Positions 9,073-17,974 of a DNA stretch of 64,000 nt are shown here, piece after piece; positions within the stretch are counted from its first letter, which is position 1, and the number at the start of each line of letters is the position of its first letter. The translations under genes were made by a program, and so were the position numbers. The stretch covers positions 1,116,001 through 1,180,000 of the forward strand of contig NZ_VMSJ01000001.1 of assembly GCF_007713705.1 (NCBI RefSeq), given 5' to 3'. The notes beneath the pieces are model-generated. The model searched no databases, was not told the DNA's origin, and saw nothing but the letters and a program-made list of their open reading frames with translations. Source of the stretch: Salinicoccus cyprini (GTDB taxonomy: Bacteria > Bacillota > Bacilli > Staphylococcales > Salinicoccaceae).

Positions 9073-10152
9073 TTACTGTCCTCTCAGCTCTGCAACTCTA
9101 TCATGGTCGATGCCTCTGACGAGTTCCGTCAGCATCGTTTTGGCGTGCATGTAGTCCTCTGCATTGATGATCGAGTGGGATGTGTGGATATAGCGGGCAA
9201 CGATACCGACAACGGCACTGACGACGCCTTCATTCGATACGTGGATGCTGCCGGCATCCGTACCGCCTGGTGACTGGTAGTACTGGAACTTGATATCATG
9301 TGCATCAGCAGTTTCAAGCATATAGTCGCGCATCGGCTTCGACAGGATCATTGTCCGGTCCATGATGCGGACGAGCGTGCCTTCGCCGATCTTTCCGATA
9401 TCATCCTTGTTGCCGAGCATGTCGTTTGCCGGCGAACAGTCCACAGCAAATGCAATATCCGGCTTGATCATGTTGGCGCTCACTTTGGCGCCTCTCAGGC
9501 CGACTTCCTCCTGCACATTGGCACCGACATACAGGTCGCAGTCAAGCTCCACGTCAGCCAGAGCCTCAAGCGTCTCAATTGCGATCAGACAGCCGTAGCG
9601 GTTATCCCATGCTTTGGCGAGCAGTTTATTTTCCTGTTCAAGCACTTCGAAATTGACGTCAGGCACGATGGAATCACCAGGGCGGATGCCCATCGACTCA
9701 AGGTCTTCCCTGCTGTCGGCACCGACATCAAGCAGCATATCGTCGAGCTGGACCGGCTTGTTGCCCTCCCCTTTTCTGAAGTGGACAGGGACGCTGCCGA
9801 TGACACCTGTAATTTCTTTGTCTTCGGACGTCCGCACTTTGAACTTGTGGCTCAGCAATACATCGTTCGACCATCCGCCCAGTGGAGTGAATTTGATCAT
9901 TCCATTGTCCGCCAGCTGTGTCACCATGAATCCGACTTCATCCATATGACCTGCAATCATGACCTTCGGCGCGTTTTCAACTTTCGACTTTTTGAGCGCG
10001 AAGATGCCACCCAGACCGTCCTGCATGATTTCATCAGCAAACGGCTCCATCTCTTTTTTCATATAGCTGCGCACCTTGTCTTCAAAACCAGGCGCACCAT
10101 GCAGTTCTGTCAGTGTCTTCATTCTTTCGAGTGTGTTGGTTGCAATTTTCAT
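9073..10152 (-). CDS. ytoP: M42 family metallo-aminopeptidase
   Basis: 359 residues. It has the co-catalytic metallopeptidase layout: IAGHMDEVG (about 66-74), the KAWDNRYG segment (about 178-185), the general-base NVQEEVGLRGA (about 211-221), the metal-site DCS, and the C-terminal HTSHSIIN. These enzymes are cytoplasmic tetrahedral aminopeptidases acting on short peptides, often with glutamyl or leucyl preference. AAAGGGGAA lies before the ATG. It is the first gene of the leftward run toward murC. All metal-ligand segments look present. Confidence 0.93.
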   Translation of the reverse strand: MKIATNTLERMKTLTELHGAPGFEDKVRSYMKKEMEPFADEIMQDGLGGIFALKKSKVENAPKVMIAGHMDEVGFMVTQLADNGMIKFTPLGGWSNDVLLSHKFKVRTSEDKEITGVIGSVPVHFRKGEGNKPVQLDDMLLDVGADSREDLESMGIRPGDSIVPDVNFEVLEQENKLLAKAWDNRYGCLIAIETLEALADVELDCDLYVGANVQEEVGLRGAKVSANMIKPDIAFAVDCSPANDMLGNKDDIGKIGEGTLVRIMDRTMILSKPMRDYMLETADAHDIKFQYYQSPGGTDAGSIHVSNEGVVSAVVGIVARYIHTSHSIINAEDYMHAKTMLTELVRGIDHDRVAELRGQ

Positions 10153-10222
10153 CTATATTCCCCTTTTGTAATCATATGACTTGAAAAATATGCTAAAATT
10201 ATTGCGATAGGAGGTCCTGCTC

Positions 10223-10522
10223 ATGATACAGAAAATCATCGGAATCATACTTCTTTTTGCCATCATTCTGATTCCGCCGTATGTCTGGTTCAGACGGAAC
10301 AGGCATATTCGGCCCGAGTCGATCATTGATGCGCTGCACAGCCGGTATGAAGGCATTTCATTCATCTCGATAGACCATCGTACAGCCAGAAGCAAATTTC
10401 TCGGTATAGACCGGGACGTCTACAGAGGACGCCTACATATGAACAGCAGACGCGGCAAGGCACGCTATCAGTTCACTGCCGACGCCTATACAGGAGAGAT
10501 CATGGAAACTACTGAACTGTAG
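10223..10522 (+). CDS. Small membrane-anchored PepSY-like protein
   Basis: 99 residues: an N-terminal membrane helix (about 4-23) and a short alpha/beta domain ending YQFTADAYTGEIMET, which resembles a PepSY/YtzB-type repeat. PepSY domains are thought to modulate peptidases. Its divergent position next to the M42 aminopeptidase fits that idea but does not prove it. ATAGGAGG lies upstream of the ATG. A strong terminator follows. Confidence 0.75.
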   Translation: MIQKIIGIILLFAIILIPPYVWFRRNRHIRPESIIDALHSRYEGISFISIDHRTARSKFLGIDRDVYRGRLHMNSRRGKARYQFTADAYTGEIMETTEL

Positions 10523-10540
10523 TTTCCGTGATCTCTTTTA
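10496..10540 (+). terminator. Terminator of the PepSY-like gene
   Basis: A long stem, GAGATCA-T-GGAAACTAC against GTAGTTTCC-G-TGATCTC with one mismatch, followed by TTTTATAT. It overlaps the 3' end of the gene. Confidence 0.85.
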
Positions 10541-10609
10541 TATAGACGGATTGGATGCTCTGGTACGCAACACTATTTTATCATTCTTTCCTGAGGAAAT
10601 ACACGACAT

Positions 10610-10635
10610 AAAAAAAGCACCTTTAGAAAGATGCT
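10610..10635 (-). terminator. Terminator of trmB
   Basis: On the minus strand, AGCATCTTT pairs with AAAGGTGCT (one G-U pair), followed by seven T. It overlaps the trmB stop codon. Confidence 0.75.
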
Positions 10636-11255
10636 CTGATTCTGTAGATTTTATTCCCTTTTGCGGAAAACTTCTCTTCGTACTCCGTCCGGATATTATC
10701 TTCCGGTTCATCAGCATGCAGATCGAGCTTGACCTCATCGAAAGACATGCCGAAACTGTTCATGCTTACAAGACTGAATTCGAAGAGACCCCTGTTGTCC
10801 GTCTTGAACTGCAGCAGCCCCCCGTCTTCCAGGATGGCACTGTATTTCTCAAGAAATGACCGGGAGGTCAGACGGCGTTTCTCATGGCGGCTCTTCGGCC
10901 ATGGATCCGAGAAATTCAGATAGATGCGGGATACCGGATCATTCCTGAAGTACGCATCTATCGCATTCGCATCGAGCAGCACGAGCCTGACGTTCAGAAG
11001 CTCTGCCTCAAGCACCTTCTCGACGACCCGGATCATCACATTCTTATCCAGTTCTATGCCAACAAAGTTGACGTCAGGATGCCTTTTTGCCAGTTCGGTT
11101 ATGAATGTGCCCATGCCGGTACCCACTTCTACATGAAGTGGTCTTGTCTCGGGAAAGAATGCCCCTACTCTTCCGGAATAGGAGGAATCGATGTCCACGA
11201 TGCTATTGTTCTGCTGTAAAAAATCCATTGCCCAAGGCTTATTGCGCATTCTCAT
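10623..11255 (-). CDS. trmB: tRNA (guanine-N7-)-methyltransferase
   Basis: 210 residues. It makes m7G46 in tRNA using SAM. Visible are the SAM-binding EVGTGMGTFITELA (about 42-55), the acidic VGIELDKNV, and the family signature YLNFSDPWPKSRHEKRRL (about 111-128), with RTEYEEKF near the C-terminus. The start is placed at MRMRNKPWA because AGGTGGAGAAAG lies just before it and the family begins this way; a 9-residue upstream extension is not supported. It lies 41 bases after the kinase-like gene. Confidence 0.96.
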   Translation of the reverse strand: MRMRNKPWAMDFLQQNNSIVDIDSSYSGRVGAFFPETRPLHVEVGTGMGTFITELAKRHPDVNFVGIELDKNVMIRVVEKVLEAELLNVRLVLLDANAIDAYFRNDPVSRIYLNFSDPWPKSRHEKRRLTSRSFLEKYSAILEDGGLLQFKTDNRGLFEFSLVSMNSFGMSFDEVKLDLHADEPEDNIRTEYEEKFSAKGNKIYRIRASF

Positions 11256-11296
11256 TATCTTTCTCCACCTGCTTGCTATCACTTGAAAATTTAAAA

Positions 11297-12088
11297 TTAA
11301 ATAAAACGGTCTCTCTGGATCACCTTATTAAGGAAAATGATCCAGTCATTCATATCCTTGAAACGCTTATGATCTTCGTACCACTGGATCATGGTGATGG
11401 CCTGGACAAGCGTGTACCACTTCATCCGCTTCATCAGATCCCGGTCCAGAGGCTTACCATAGACACCGAGCCAGCTTTCCCAGTCATCCAGATCCACATA
11501 CGTATAGAGAATCATGCCGAGATCGATTGCAGGGTCTGCAATCATGGCACCTTCCCAGTCCACAAGATAAAGCTCATCCTGATCGGATAGAAGCCAATTG
11601 TTATGGTTGACGTCTCCATGGCACACTGTACAGAACGCCTCGTCTATTACGGGCATTTCATTTTCCAGATATTGGATTGCTGCACGTACAGTGTGGTGGG
11701 CATTGACTTTCGGGGAAAGTGACGTCTGTATCTTATTAAGCAGCAGATCAGGCAGCATGGGTTTCATGCCAAGCTTTTTCAGCATGGTGAGGAGCGGCCT
11801 TGATGTATGGATCTTCTTCATCAAAGCGGCCACCCTCTCCGAGCACATCTCTTCACGAGTCAGCTCCCGGCCATTTTTCCAATGCTGTGCTGTCACTACT
11901 TCTCCGGTCTCTATTCTTTTGGTCCAGACCAGTTTCGGTACAATACCTTCAGCGGACAGCGCTGCAAGGAAAGGGCTGGCATTACGTTTCAGGAACAGCT
12001 TCCTGCCATCTTGCTCTGCCTTGTAGGCTTCGCCAGATGCTCCACCCACAGGGTCAAGTGTCCAGCCGAGCTGATAGAAATGCTCCAA
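11297..12088 (-). CDS. ytmP: Choline/aminoglycoside kinase-like phosphotransferase YtmP
   Basis: About 263 residues, protein-kinase-like APH fold. The Brenner motif CHGDVNHNNWL (about 157-167) and the metal motif VDWEGA (about 176-181) are present, so it is probably an active small-molecule kinase. The substrate is unknown. The position beside trmB is conserved in Bacillus and Staphylococcus. Start choice: the longest frame begins with GTG at 12097, but AGAGGTG lies 6 bases before an in-frame TTG at 12088, so TTG is preferred. A terminator-like hairpin lies in the leader (12115-12150). Confidence 0.85.
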   Translation of the reverse strand: MEHFYQLGWTLDPVGGASGEAYKAEQDGRKLFLKRNASPFLAALSAEGIVPKLVWTKRIETGEVVTAQHWKNGRELTREEMCSERVAALMKKIHTSRPLLTMLKKLGMKPMLPDLLLNKIQTSLSPKVNAHHTVRAAIQYLENEMPVIDEAFCTVCHGDVNHNNWLLSDQDELYLVDWEGAMIADPAIDLGMILYTYVDLDDWESWLGVYGKPLDRDLMKRMKWYTLVQAITMIQWYEDHKRFKDMNDWIIFLNKVIQRDRFI

Positions 12089-12114
12089 GTTCCACACCTC
12101 TTTTCGTCATCAAA

Positions 12115-12150
12115 GAAAAAAGCGCTAAATATTAAAAAATAAGATAGCGC
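12115..12150 (-). terminator. Terminator-like hairpin between dat and ytmP
   Basis: On the minus strand, GCGCTA and TAGCGC flank a 17-base AT-rich loop and are followed by six T. It could end the pepV-dat transcript or attenuate ytmP. The stem is short, so confidence is limited. Confidence 0.45.
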
Positions 12151-12311
12151 CGGTTTCTGTTCGTAGTTATAAATTTTATAGGGTTTCATTGTTTATTTCA
12201 AGGACTATTATCCATCGATTTTATGACAACAGGGCGTTACGTGTCCACAAATCCATACACTGTAAGCATTGAAGCACCATAAATTAATTAGAGTAATTTT
12301 TCAGGTTAACA

Positions 12312-13160
12312 TTATTTAACCAGGTTTAATTTATGGATCTTCTCATCGAACCCTTCCTGAATGGCATGTGTGACCTCGCCTTTTGATCCGTTGGCGACCG
12401 TTTTTTTGTCCACTTCGGTGACAGGTGTCACTTCCTGCGTAGTGCTCGTGATGAAGATTTCATCCGCATCCATCAGTTCATCGACAGTGAATGCTTTCTC
12501 TTCATAAGGGATGTTCCGGGCCTCGGCGACCTTCAGCACTTCAAGCCTTGTAATGCCGTTCAGTATCATATTGTCAGCAGGATGTGTCCTGAGTACACCA
12601 TCTTTGACGATGAATACGTTTGTTGAAGAACCTTCGGTGACGACACCATCCCGATGCAGGATCGTTTCATGGGCACCAGCGCGTACAGCACGCTCCTTCT
12701 CCATGACGTTCGCCAGCAGGTTCAGACTTTTCACGTGGCATTTCAGCCATCTGTAGTCGTCTGCAGTAATGGTACTGATGCCATCTTCCATCTGGGCAGT
12801 GGGACGTGATATTTCATTCATGTATGCAAGGACAACCGGCGACTTATCCAATGGATAGGCATGGTTCCTCTTGCCGATACCTCTGGATACTTGTATATAG
12901 ATGGAACCATTATCAATATTATTTTTTTCATTCAGCTGGGTGACGATCTCCACCATTCTGGAACGGTCAAGATTATCGATCCCGATTTCCGATGCACTTC
13001 TGACCAGGCGGTCCATGTGTTCTTCCAATGTAAAGAACTCGTTGTTGTACACTCTTACCACTTCATAGACACCATCACCAAAATAGAAAGCCCGATCGTT
13101 ATAGTCTACTGTGACTTCATCATCATTTTTGAATTCTCCATTATAATAGCTGATTTTCAT
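12312..13160 (-). CDS. dat: D-amino-acid (D-alanine) aminotransferase
   Basis: 282 residues, fold-type IV PLP enzyme. It interconverts D-alanine plus 2-oxoglutarate and pyruvate plus D-glutamate, supplying D-Glu for the wall. YNDRAFYFGDGVYEV (about 20-34), the PLP lysine region CHVKSLNLLANV (about 141-152) and EGSSTNVFI (about 175-183) are typical. The ATG at 13160 is chosen since AAAGGG sits 8 bases before it; a GTG three codons upstream is possible. It overlaps the pepV 3' end by 20 bases, so the two are coupled. Confidence 0.93.
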   Translation of the reverse strand: MKISYYNGEFKNDDEVTVDYNDRAFYFGDGVYEVVRVYNNEFFTLEEHMDRLVRSASEIGIDNLDRSRMVEIVTQLNEKNNIDNGSIYIQVSRGIGKRNHAYPLDKSPVVLAYMNEISRPTAQMEDGISTITADDYRWLKCHVKSLNLLANVMEKERAVRAGAHETILHRDGVVTEGSSTNVFIVKDGVLRTHPADNMILNGITRLEVLKVAEARNIPYEEKAFTVDELMDADEIFITSTTQEVTPVTEVDKKTVANGSKGEVTHAIQEGFDEKIHKLNLVK

Positions 13161-14571
13161 CCATTTCACCCTTTATACATATTCTATGAAGTGCCTCCAG
13201 ATAAATTTCCGTCGCCTTCAGCAGTTCTTCAACCTTCATGCGTTCATTCTTCTGGTGCATCGTATCTGCAGTTTCCTTGAACATGGCTCCAAACGCCACC
13301 CCCTTCTCCAGGGTGCGTGCATAAGTGCCGCCGCCGATGGTGAATGGCTCGGTCTGATCATCCACATGGTTGCGGTAGGCATCGGTCAGTATTTTGACCA
13401 GAGGATCTTCCTTGTCTACATAGTGGGGCGGCTGATAGTCCAGATCTTCGATGGTGAAGCCCTTTTTCGATACATCATTCTTCAGAGCATCCATCCTGGC
13501 ATTAAAATCCATCCCTTCCGGATATCTGAGGTTGATGCCGAAGATGCCGCCGTCGACTTCTGTATAGTTGATCATACCGACATTCACTGATGTCTTACCC
13601 ATTTCAGTGTGTGAGTGGTCCATATCGAGCTGTGAGCCATCCGTCTTCCCCACCAGCCTGGCCATTGCAAATTCAGCAAACGCCCTGGCATTGTTATCCA
13701 GTTCAAGACGATCAAGGAACTGGAGCAGGATCAGTCCGGCGTTCACTCCGGCTTCCGGTGTGGAACCATGGGCGCTCCTGCCCTGGATGCTCAGCTTGAG
13801 GAAGCCATTATCCACTTCGTATGCCCCCACAGCCTCCGTCTCTCTCAGAAAATCTTCGTAGGACTGGATGACTTCACTCATGTTCTGCTGGACCTTCAAT
13901 TTTGCTACGGCATCCTCCGGCACCATATTATATCGTTCACCGGAAATCAGCGCCTTCAGCTCGATTCTCGGCTCGTCTTCATCCAGTGATGTCTGCTTCT
14001 GAACAAAATTGAATGTTGAAATACCTTTCTCCCCGTGTATCAGCGGGAAGGCGGCATCCGGAGCAAAGCCTGCATCCGGCATCTCTTCGGTCTTGAAATA
14101 GGCGGCGGTGCACTGCCAGTCCGATTCTTCGTCTGTACCGATGATCAGACGTGTACGGTATTTGAATGGCGCTCCCTGATCTTTCAGGATCTTCATGGCA
14201 TAATAGGCGGCAATGGTCGGCCCCTTGTCATCCTGGACCCCTCTTGCCACTATTTCATCCCCTATGATTTCCGGTGTAAAAGGATCTGTATTCCATCCTT
14301 TCCCAGGCGGGACTACATCGACATGCCCTAATATGCCGAATATCCTCTCTCCTTCTCCGGCTTCGATATGCCCTGCGATGTTCTTGACATCCAGCGTGGA
14401 AAAACCATCACGGCGACCGATTTCAAGCATATAGTCGAGTGCACGTTTAGGCCCGGTACCCACCGGTGCATCCTTCGAAGGCTCTCCTTTGACACTTTCT
14501 ATCTCAAGAAGCCCAAACAGATCTTCCATCAGATTCTCCTTGTAGGATTCAACCAGAGCTTTATAATCCAT
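13141..14571 (-). CDS. pepV: Dipeptidase PepV (M20 family)
   Basis: 476 residues. Zinc dipeptidase of the M20A family. Motifs are GHVDVVPPGKGW (about 82-93), VARGVQDDKGPTIA (about 107-120), the catalytic GTDEESDW (about 145-152), the lid-domain HGSTPEAG, and the C-terminal GGGTYAR. It cleaves dipeptides in the cytoplasm. Two in-frame ATG codons are close; the second is chosen because GGGGG is too near the first (14577). It is the first gene of a pepV-dat pair. Confidence 0.93.
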   Translation of the reverse strand: MDYKALVESYKENLMEDLFGLLEIESVKGEPSKDAPVGTGPKRALDYMLEIGRRDGFSTLDVKNIAGHIEAGEGERIFGILGHVDVVPPGKGWNTDPFTPEIIGDEIVARGVQDDKGPTIAAYYAMKILKDQGAPFKYRTRLIIGTDEESDWQCTAAYFKTEEMPDAGFAPDAAFPLIHGEKGISTFNFVQKQTSLDEDEPRIELKALISGERYNMVPEDAVAKLKVQQNMSEVIQSYEDFLRETEAVGAYEVDNGFLKLSIQGRSAHGSTPEAGVNAGLILLQFLDRLELDNNARAFAEFAMARLVGKTDGSQLDMDHSHTEMGKTSVNVGMINYTEVDGGIFGINLRYPEGMDFNARMDALKNDVSKKGFTIEDLDYQPPHYVDKEDPLVKILTDAYRNHVDDQTEPFTIGGGTYARTLEKGVAFGAMFKETADTMHQKNERMKVEELLKATEIYLEALHRICIKGEMDENQLL

Positions 14572-14631
14572 CAGCATGTTCCCCCATCTTATGTAGCCTA
14601 ATCTTTTTTACAATAATAAAGAAAAAGAAAT

Positions 14632-14674
14632 GCAAAAACAAGGGAACAGGGCAATAAATGCGCCTGTTCCCTTG
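14632..14674 (-). terminator. Terminator of the repeat-rich acidic gene
   Basis: 12-bp perfect stem CAAGGGAACAGG with its complement around a 12-base loop. On the minus strand a TGTTTTTG run follows. It lies just past the stop at 14684. Confidence 0.85.
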
Positions 14675-14683
14675 AAAAACTGA

Positions 14684-15502
14684 CTATTTGCTGTTGTTGG
14701 AATTGCTGTTATTCGACTTGCTGCTGTTCTTATTGCCGTTTGACTTGCTGTCTTTATTGCTATCATCATCAGTGACGACGTGGATATTATGGTTTTCGTT
14801 CTTCTCGCCCTGATCATCCACTACATCGACGTCTGTAGCATTATCCTTGTTCAGACCGCCGAAGGATACATCATCCTGCAGATTCTCCTGGGGATGAAGA
14901 CCACCTTCCGAAATCCACTCGTTATTCATCTGCTCGGCAGTGAGCTGACCTTCTGCATCCATTCTGTCAGGCTTTGTAAAATGCTCTTCGCCGTCATCAT
15001 CTACGCTGCTCTCCCCTTGAGTAGGAGAAATCTTGTCATTCTGGTTGTTTTCTTCATTTTCATCATTCGGCTCCTGGTCGGCCTCTTCCTTATTCATTCT
15101 GGATTTGACCTTATCCTGGGCATGGCGTGCATAGCCTTTAGGATCTTCCTTAGCCTTGTTGAACTCGGATTTGGCTTTCTCCTGGTATTCGCCCGCCTGT
15201 TTGGTGAATTTCTCCTGATAGCCTGAAGCCTGCTCCGTCACTTTACCCTGGACGTTCTGGGCATAGCCTTTAGGATCTTCCTTGACCTTGCCATATTCAT
15301 TCTTGGCCATCTCCTGATACTCGCCAGCCTGCTTGGAAAGTTTCTCCTGCACATTCTGGGCATAGCCTTTAGGGTCTTCTTTTACTTTATTGTATTCATT
15401 TTTAACTACATCGCGGTTCTCTTTCTTGGATAATTGCTTTGCTGCCACTGCAAGTCCAAGCATTGCTGCAACTTTCAGTAATCCTCCAGTTTTCCTAGCC
15501 AT
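14684..15502 (-). CDS. Repeat-containing acidic hydrophilic protein
   Basis: 272 residues, not assigned to a named family with certainty. It has a short N-terminal hydrophobic stretch (about 8-20), then three imperfect repeats of about 33-44 residues built on NEYxKVKEDPKGYAQNVQ (about 36-130). These probably form amphipathic helices, like LEA or apolipoprotein repeats. A highly acidic Asp/Asn/Glu region follows, ending in a Ser/Asn/Lys-only tail (about 245-272). A role in envelope or desiccation/salt stress is inference. AGAGGTG lies 6 bases before the chosen ATG. Confidence 0.8.
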   Translation of the reverse strand: MARKTGGLLKVAAMLGLAVAAKQLSKKENRDVVKNEYNKVKEDPKGYAQNVQEKLSKQAGEYQEMAKNEYGKVKEDPKGYAQNVQGKVTEQASGYQEKFTKQAGEYQEKAKSEFNKAKEDPKGYARHAQDKVKSRMNKEEADQEPNDENEENNQNDKISPTQGESSVDDDGEEHFTKPDRMDAEGQLTAEQMNNEWISEGGLHPQENLQDDVSFGGLNKDNATDVDVVDDQGEKNENHNIHVVTDDDSNKDSKSNGNKNSSKSNNSNSNNSK

Positions 15503-15567
15503 TTCCAACACCTCTTATAAAGTTTTATTTTGAATATCTGATTGGTATTTACCCCTTCCCCTTGGGG

Positions 15568-16260
15568 CTAAACCTTTTTCAACAACTTGAGCTCATTTTC
15601 ATGCAATCTTCTGCAGCTGCCTGCCGGCAGTATTTCATCAAGCACCATTTCACCGATCCGGGTCCGGTGGAGGTCAGTCACTTCGTTCCCGAGATACTGG
15701 AACATTCTTTTCACCTGATGGAACTTGCCTTCGGTGATGGTCAGCTCGACCTCCCTTTCGGCAATCCTTCTGGCCGCTGCGGGCGCAGTGGTGAAATCCT
15801 TCAATGGAATGCCTTTTTCAAGCGTTTCAATGTCGGATGATGAAACATCCTTCTTCAGTTTTGCCACATAGGTCTTGCCGATCTTATGCTTTGGACTCAG
15901 CAGCTCATGGGCAAATCTGCCATCATTGGTAATCAGCAGCAGGCCGGTCGTATCCTTATCCAGCCTGCCTACCGGGAACAGTTCATCCTTCTGCGGGTGA
16001 TCGATCAGATCCATCACTGTTCGTGCCTGTCCTTTCTCAGTGGAAGAAATGACGCCTTTCGGCTTGTTGAGCATCAAGTATATATGGTTTTCAAGTATTA
16101 TGCGTACACCATCGACCATGACAACACTGTCGTGGGCTGTTTCCGACTTCGGGTCGGTCGCAACCACACCGTCGACCTCGACCCGCTTCTTTTTGATCAT
16201 TGCCTTGACCTTACTGCGGCTGCCTGTCCCTGCATTCGACAGATATTTATCAAGCCTCAT
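15568..16260 (-). CDS. rsuA: 16S rRNA pseudouridine(516) synthase
   Basis: 230 residues. An N-terminal S4 RNA-binding domain (MRLDKYLSNAG, 1-11) precedes the RsuA/RluB catalytic domain, with catalytic aspartate in GRLDKDTTGLLL (about 98-109) and KFHQVKRM near 178-185. It converts U516 of 16S rRNA to pseudouridine, by family inference. The start codon immediately abuts the murJ stop, and AAGGTG inside the end of murJ serves as ribosome site. Confidence 0.93.
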   Translation of the reverse strand: MRLDKYLSNAGTGSRSKVKAMIKKKRVEVDGVVATDPKSETAHDSVVMVDGVRIILENHIYLMLNKPKGVISSTEKGQARTVMDLIDHPQKDELFPVGRLDKDTTGLLLITNDGRFAHELLSPKHKIGKTYVAKLKKDVSSSDIETLEKGIPLKDFTTAPAAARRIAEREVELTITEGKFHQVKRMFQYLGNEVTDLHRTRIGEMVLDEILPAGSCRRLHENELKLLKKV

Positions 16261-17895
16261 CTAGAGCACCTTCAATCTCTTTCTTATCTTATCCGCCCGA
16301 CTGCCTAGAATCTCATCCGCCAGTCCACTTTTGAAAGAAAGGAGCATGTATACAAAGCCACCAGCTGGCACGGCAACTGCCATGATGATGATGGAGTTGA
16401 TCTTCTGCTCGACTTCCATGTTGAAAATGAATGCATAGTAGATGAGTTCCACAACAAGCAGCATCGCCAGACTGTAGACGACGATCTGGATGAGAGGCTT
16501 CACGAGCGACCTGAAGTGGAATCTGCCATATCGTTTGATGATCAGGAAGTTGATCAGTGCACCGATGCTGAGAGCAATGCCTGTACCCATTACGGCACCG
16601 ACTGTACCGAACTGGATGATCAGCGGGATGTTGATGGCCGCCTTGATGGCTAGCATGGCTAGAACCACATAGAGTGTCAGATTCTGCTTGTCTATCCCCT
16701 GGACAACCGAGCAGGTGATCGTGAACAGTGAAATCGCAATGCTGACAGGCGCATAGAACAGCAGGATCTTTATGCCCATCGCATTGAATTCATAGAATGA
16801 TGTATAAAGCGGCGCCGACAGGATCATCATGCCGAGTGCAGCGGGAATGACGAAGAAGAGCAGCATGAGCACCATCATTCTGATCTGCTGATGGACCCCT
16901 TCCATATTGCCTTTCTGATAGTTCTTCGTAATGAATGGCAGGACCGTGATTGCAAAGGCGGAAGCAAAGGCAGTCGGAATCATGACGAGCTTGTGGGTCG
17001 TCAGATTGAGCATGCCGAACCATGCATCATGGTACTCCTCCGGTACGCCGACTAGGGCGAGACCGTTGTTATGTGTCAGCTGGTCGATGAACAGCGTCAG
17101 CGGGATGCTGATGCTGACGATGATGAATGGAATACCGTAGCGGATGATTTCAGAATACATTTCACGATAGGAGAAGTCATACTCGGTATTATCCGATGCA
17201 ATCATTTCATCAATGTGATTCTTCCTTTTTCTCCAGAAATACAGGAGTGTCGCCATGGAACCAAGGACGCCGACGAAAGCGGCAAAGACTGCAATTTCAT
17301 TTGCTGTCTGTACCGTACCGCCCCACACGTTCAGAACAAGGAAGGCACCTCCGAGCAGGAAGATGATTCTGATCGCCTGCTCGATGACGGCGGAGACACT
17401 TGTCGGTCCAAATGATTCAAATCCCTGGAAAATGCCCCGCCATGTCGCCATGAACGGTACGACGATGACTGCGACACTGACGACCCTGATGATGCGCGTG
17501 ATATCATCAGTCGACCATCTGTGTGCCCCGTCCCCGGCTGCAAGCATCTGCAGCTCCGCGATGAATGGCGCTGCAATGAAAAGCGCAAGAAACGCAATTA
17601 AACCTGATGCCATCATGACAATCAGGCTCGACCGGTACAGTTTCTGACTGGTTGCATAGGCACCCAGTGCATTATACTTTGAAATATATTTGGATACGGC
17701 CCCCGGCACACCGGCGGCTGCTATGGAGAGCATGATGGTATACGGTGTATACGCATAGCCGTACAGGGCAAGATTTTCTTCCCCGCCCATAATACTGTAA
17801 AATGGAATGAGATACAGCATTCCCAGTAGCTTGGTGATGAATGTAGCAATGGTGAGAAGGAATGTACCCCGTACCAGTTTATTCGAATCAGACAT
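16261..17895 (-). CDS. murJ: MurJ-type lipid II flippase (YtgP/SpoVB family)
   Basis: 544 residues with about 14 membrane segments of the MOP/MVF superfamily. The N-terminus, LVRGTFLLTIATFITKLLGMLY, is typical of the YtgP branch, which includes the Bacillus and S. aureus MurJ proteins that flip the peptidoglycan precursor across the membrane. The polysaccharide-export SpoVB branch is the alternative, but position next to rsuA, pepV and ytfP is that of ytgP. AAGAGGG is the ribosome site. It is followed directly by rsuA. Confidence 0.88.
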   Translation of the reverse strand: MSDSNKLVRGTFLLTIATFITKLLGMLYLIPFYSIMGGEENLALYGYAYTPYTIMLSIAAAGVPGAVSKYISKYNALGAYATSQKLYRSSLIVMMASGLIAFLALFIAAPFIAELQMLAAGDGAHRWSTDDITRIIRVVSVAVIVVPFMATWRGIFQGFESFGPTSVSAVIEQAIRIIFLLGGAFLVLNVWGGTVQTANEIAVFAAFVGVLGSMATLLYFWRKRKNHIDEMIASDNTEYDFSYREMYSEIIRYGIPFIIVSISIPLTLFIDQLTHNNGLALVGVPEEYHDAWFGMLNLTTHKLVMIPTAFASAFAITVLPFITKNYQKGNMEGVHQQIRMMVLMLLFFVIPAALGMMILSAPLYTSFYEFNAMGIKILLFYAPVSIAISLFTITCSVVQGIDKQNLTLYVVLAMLAIKAAINIPLIIQFGTVGAVMGTGIALSIGALINFLIIKRYGRFHFRSLVKPLIQIVVYSLAMLLVVELIYYAFIFNMEVEQKINSIIIMAVAVPAGGFVYMLLSFKSGLADEILGSRADKIRKRLKVL

Positions 17896-17974
17896 TTTAT
17901 AACCCTCTTACATTAAGAATAATATCCATTATAATCGAAAGCATATCAGTTTTAAACAAAAAGGAGAACATCCC

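Noticed and set aside
9298-10179. 293-codon plus-strand open frame opposite the M42 aminopeptidase
   Set aside because: Shadow of a conserved gene with His/Cys-rich composition typical of antisense frames.
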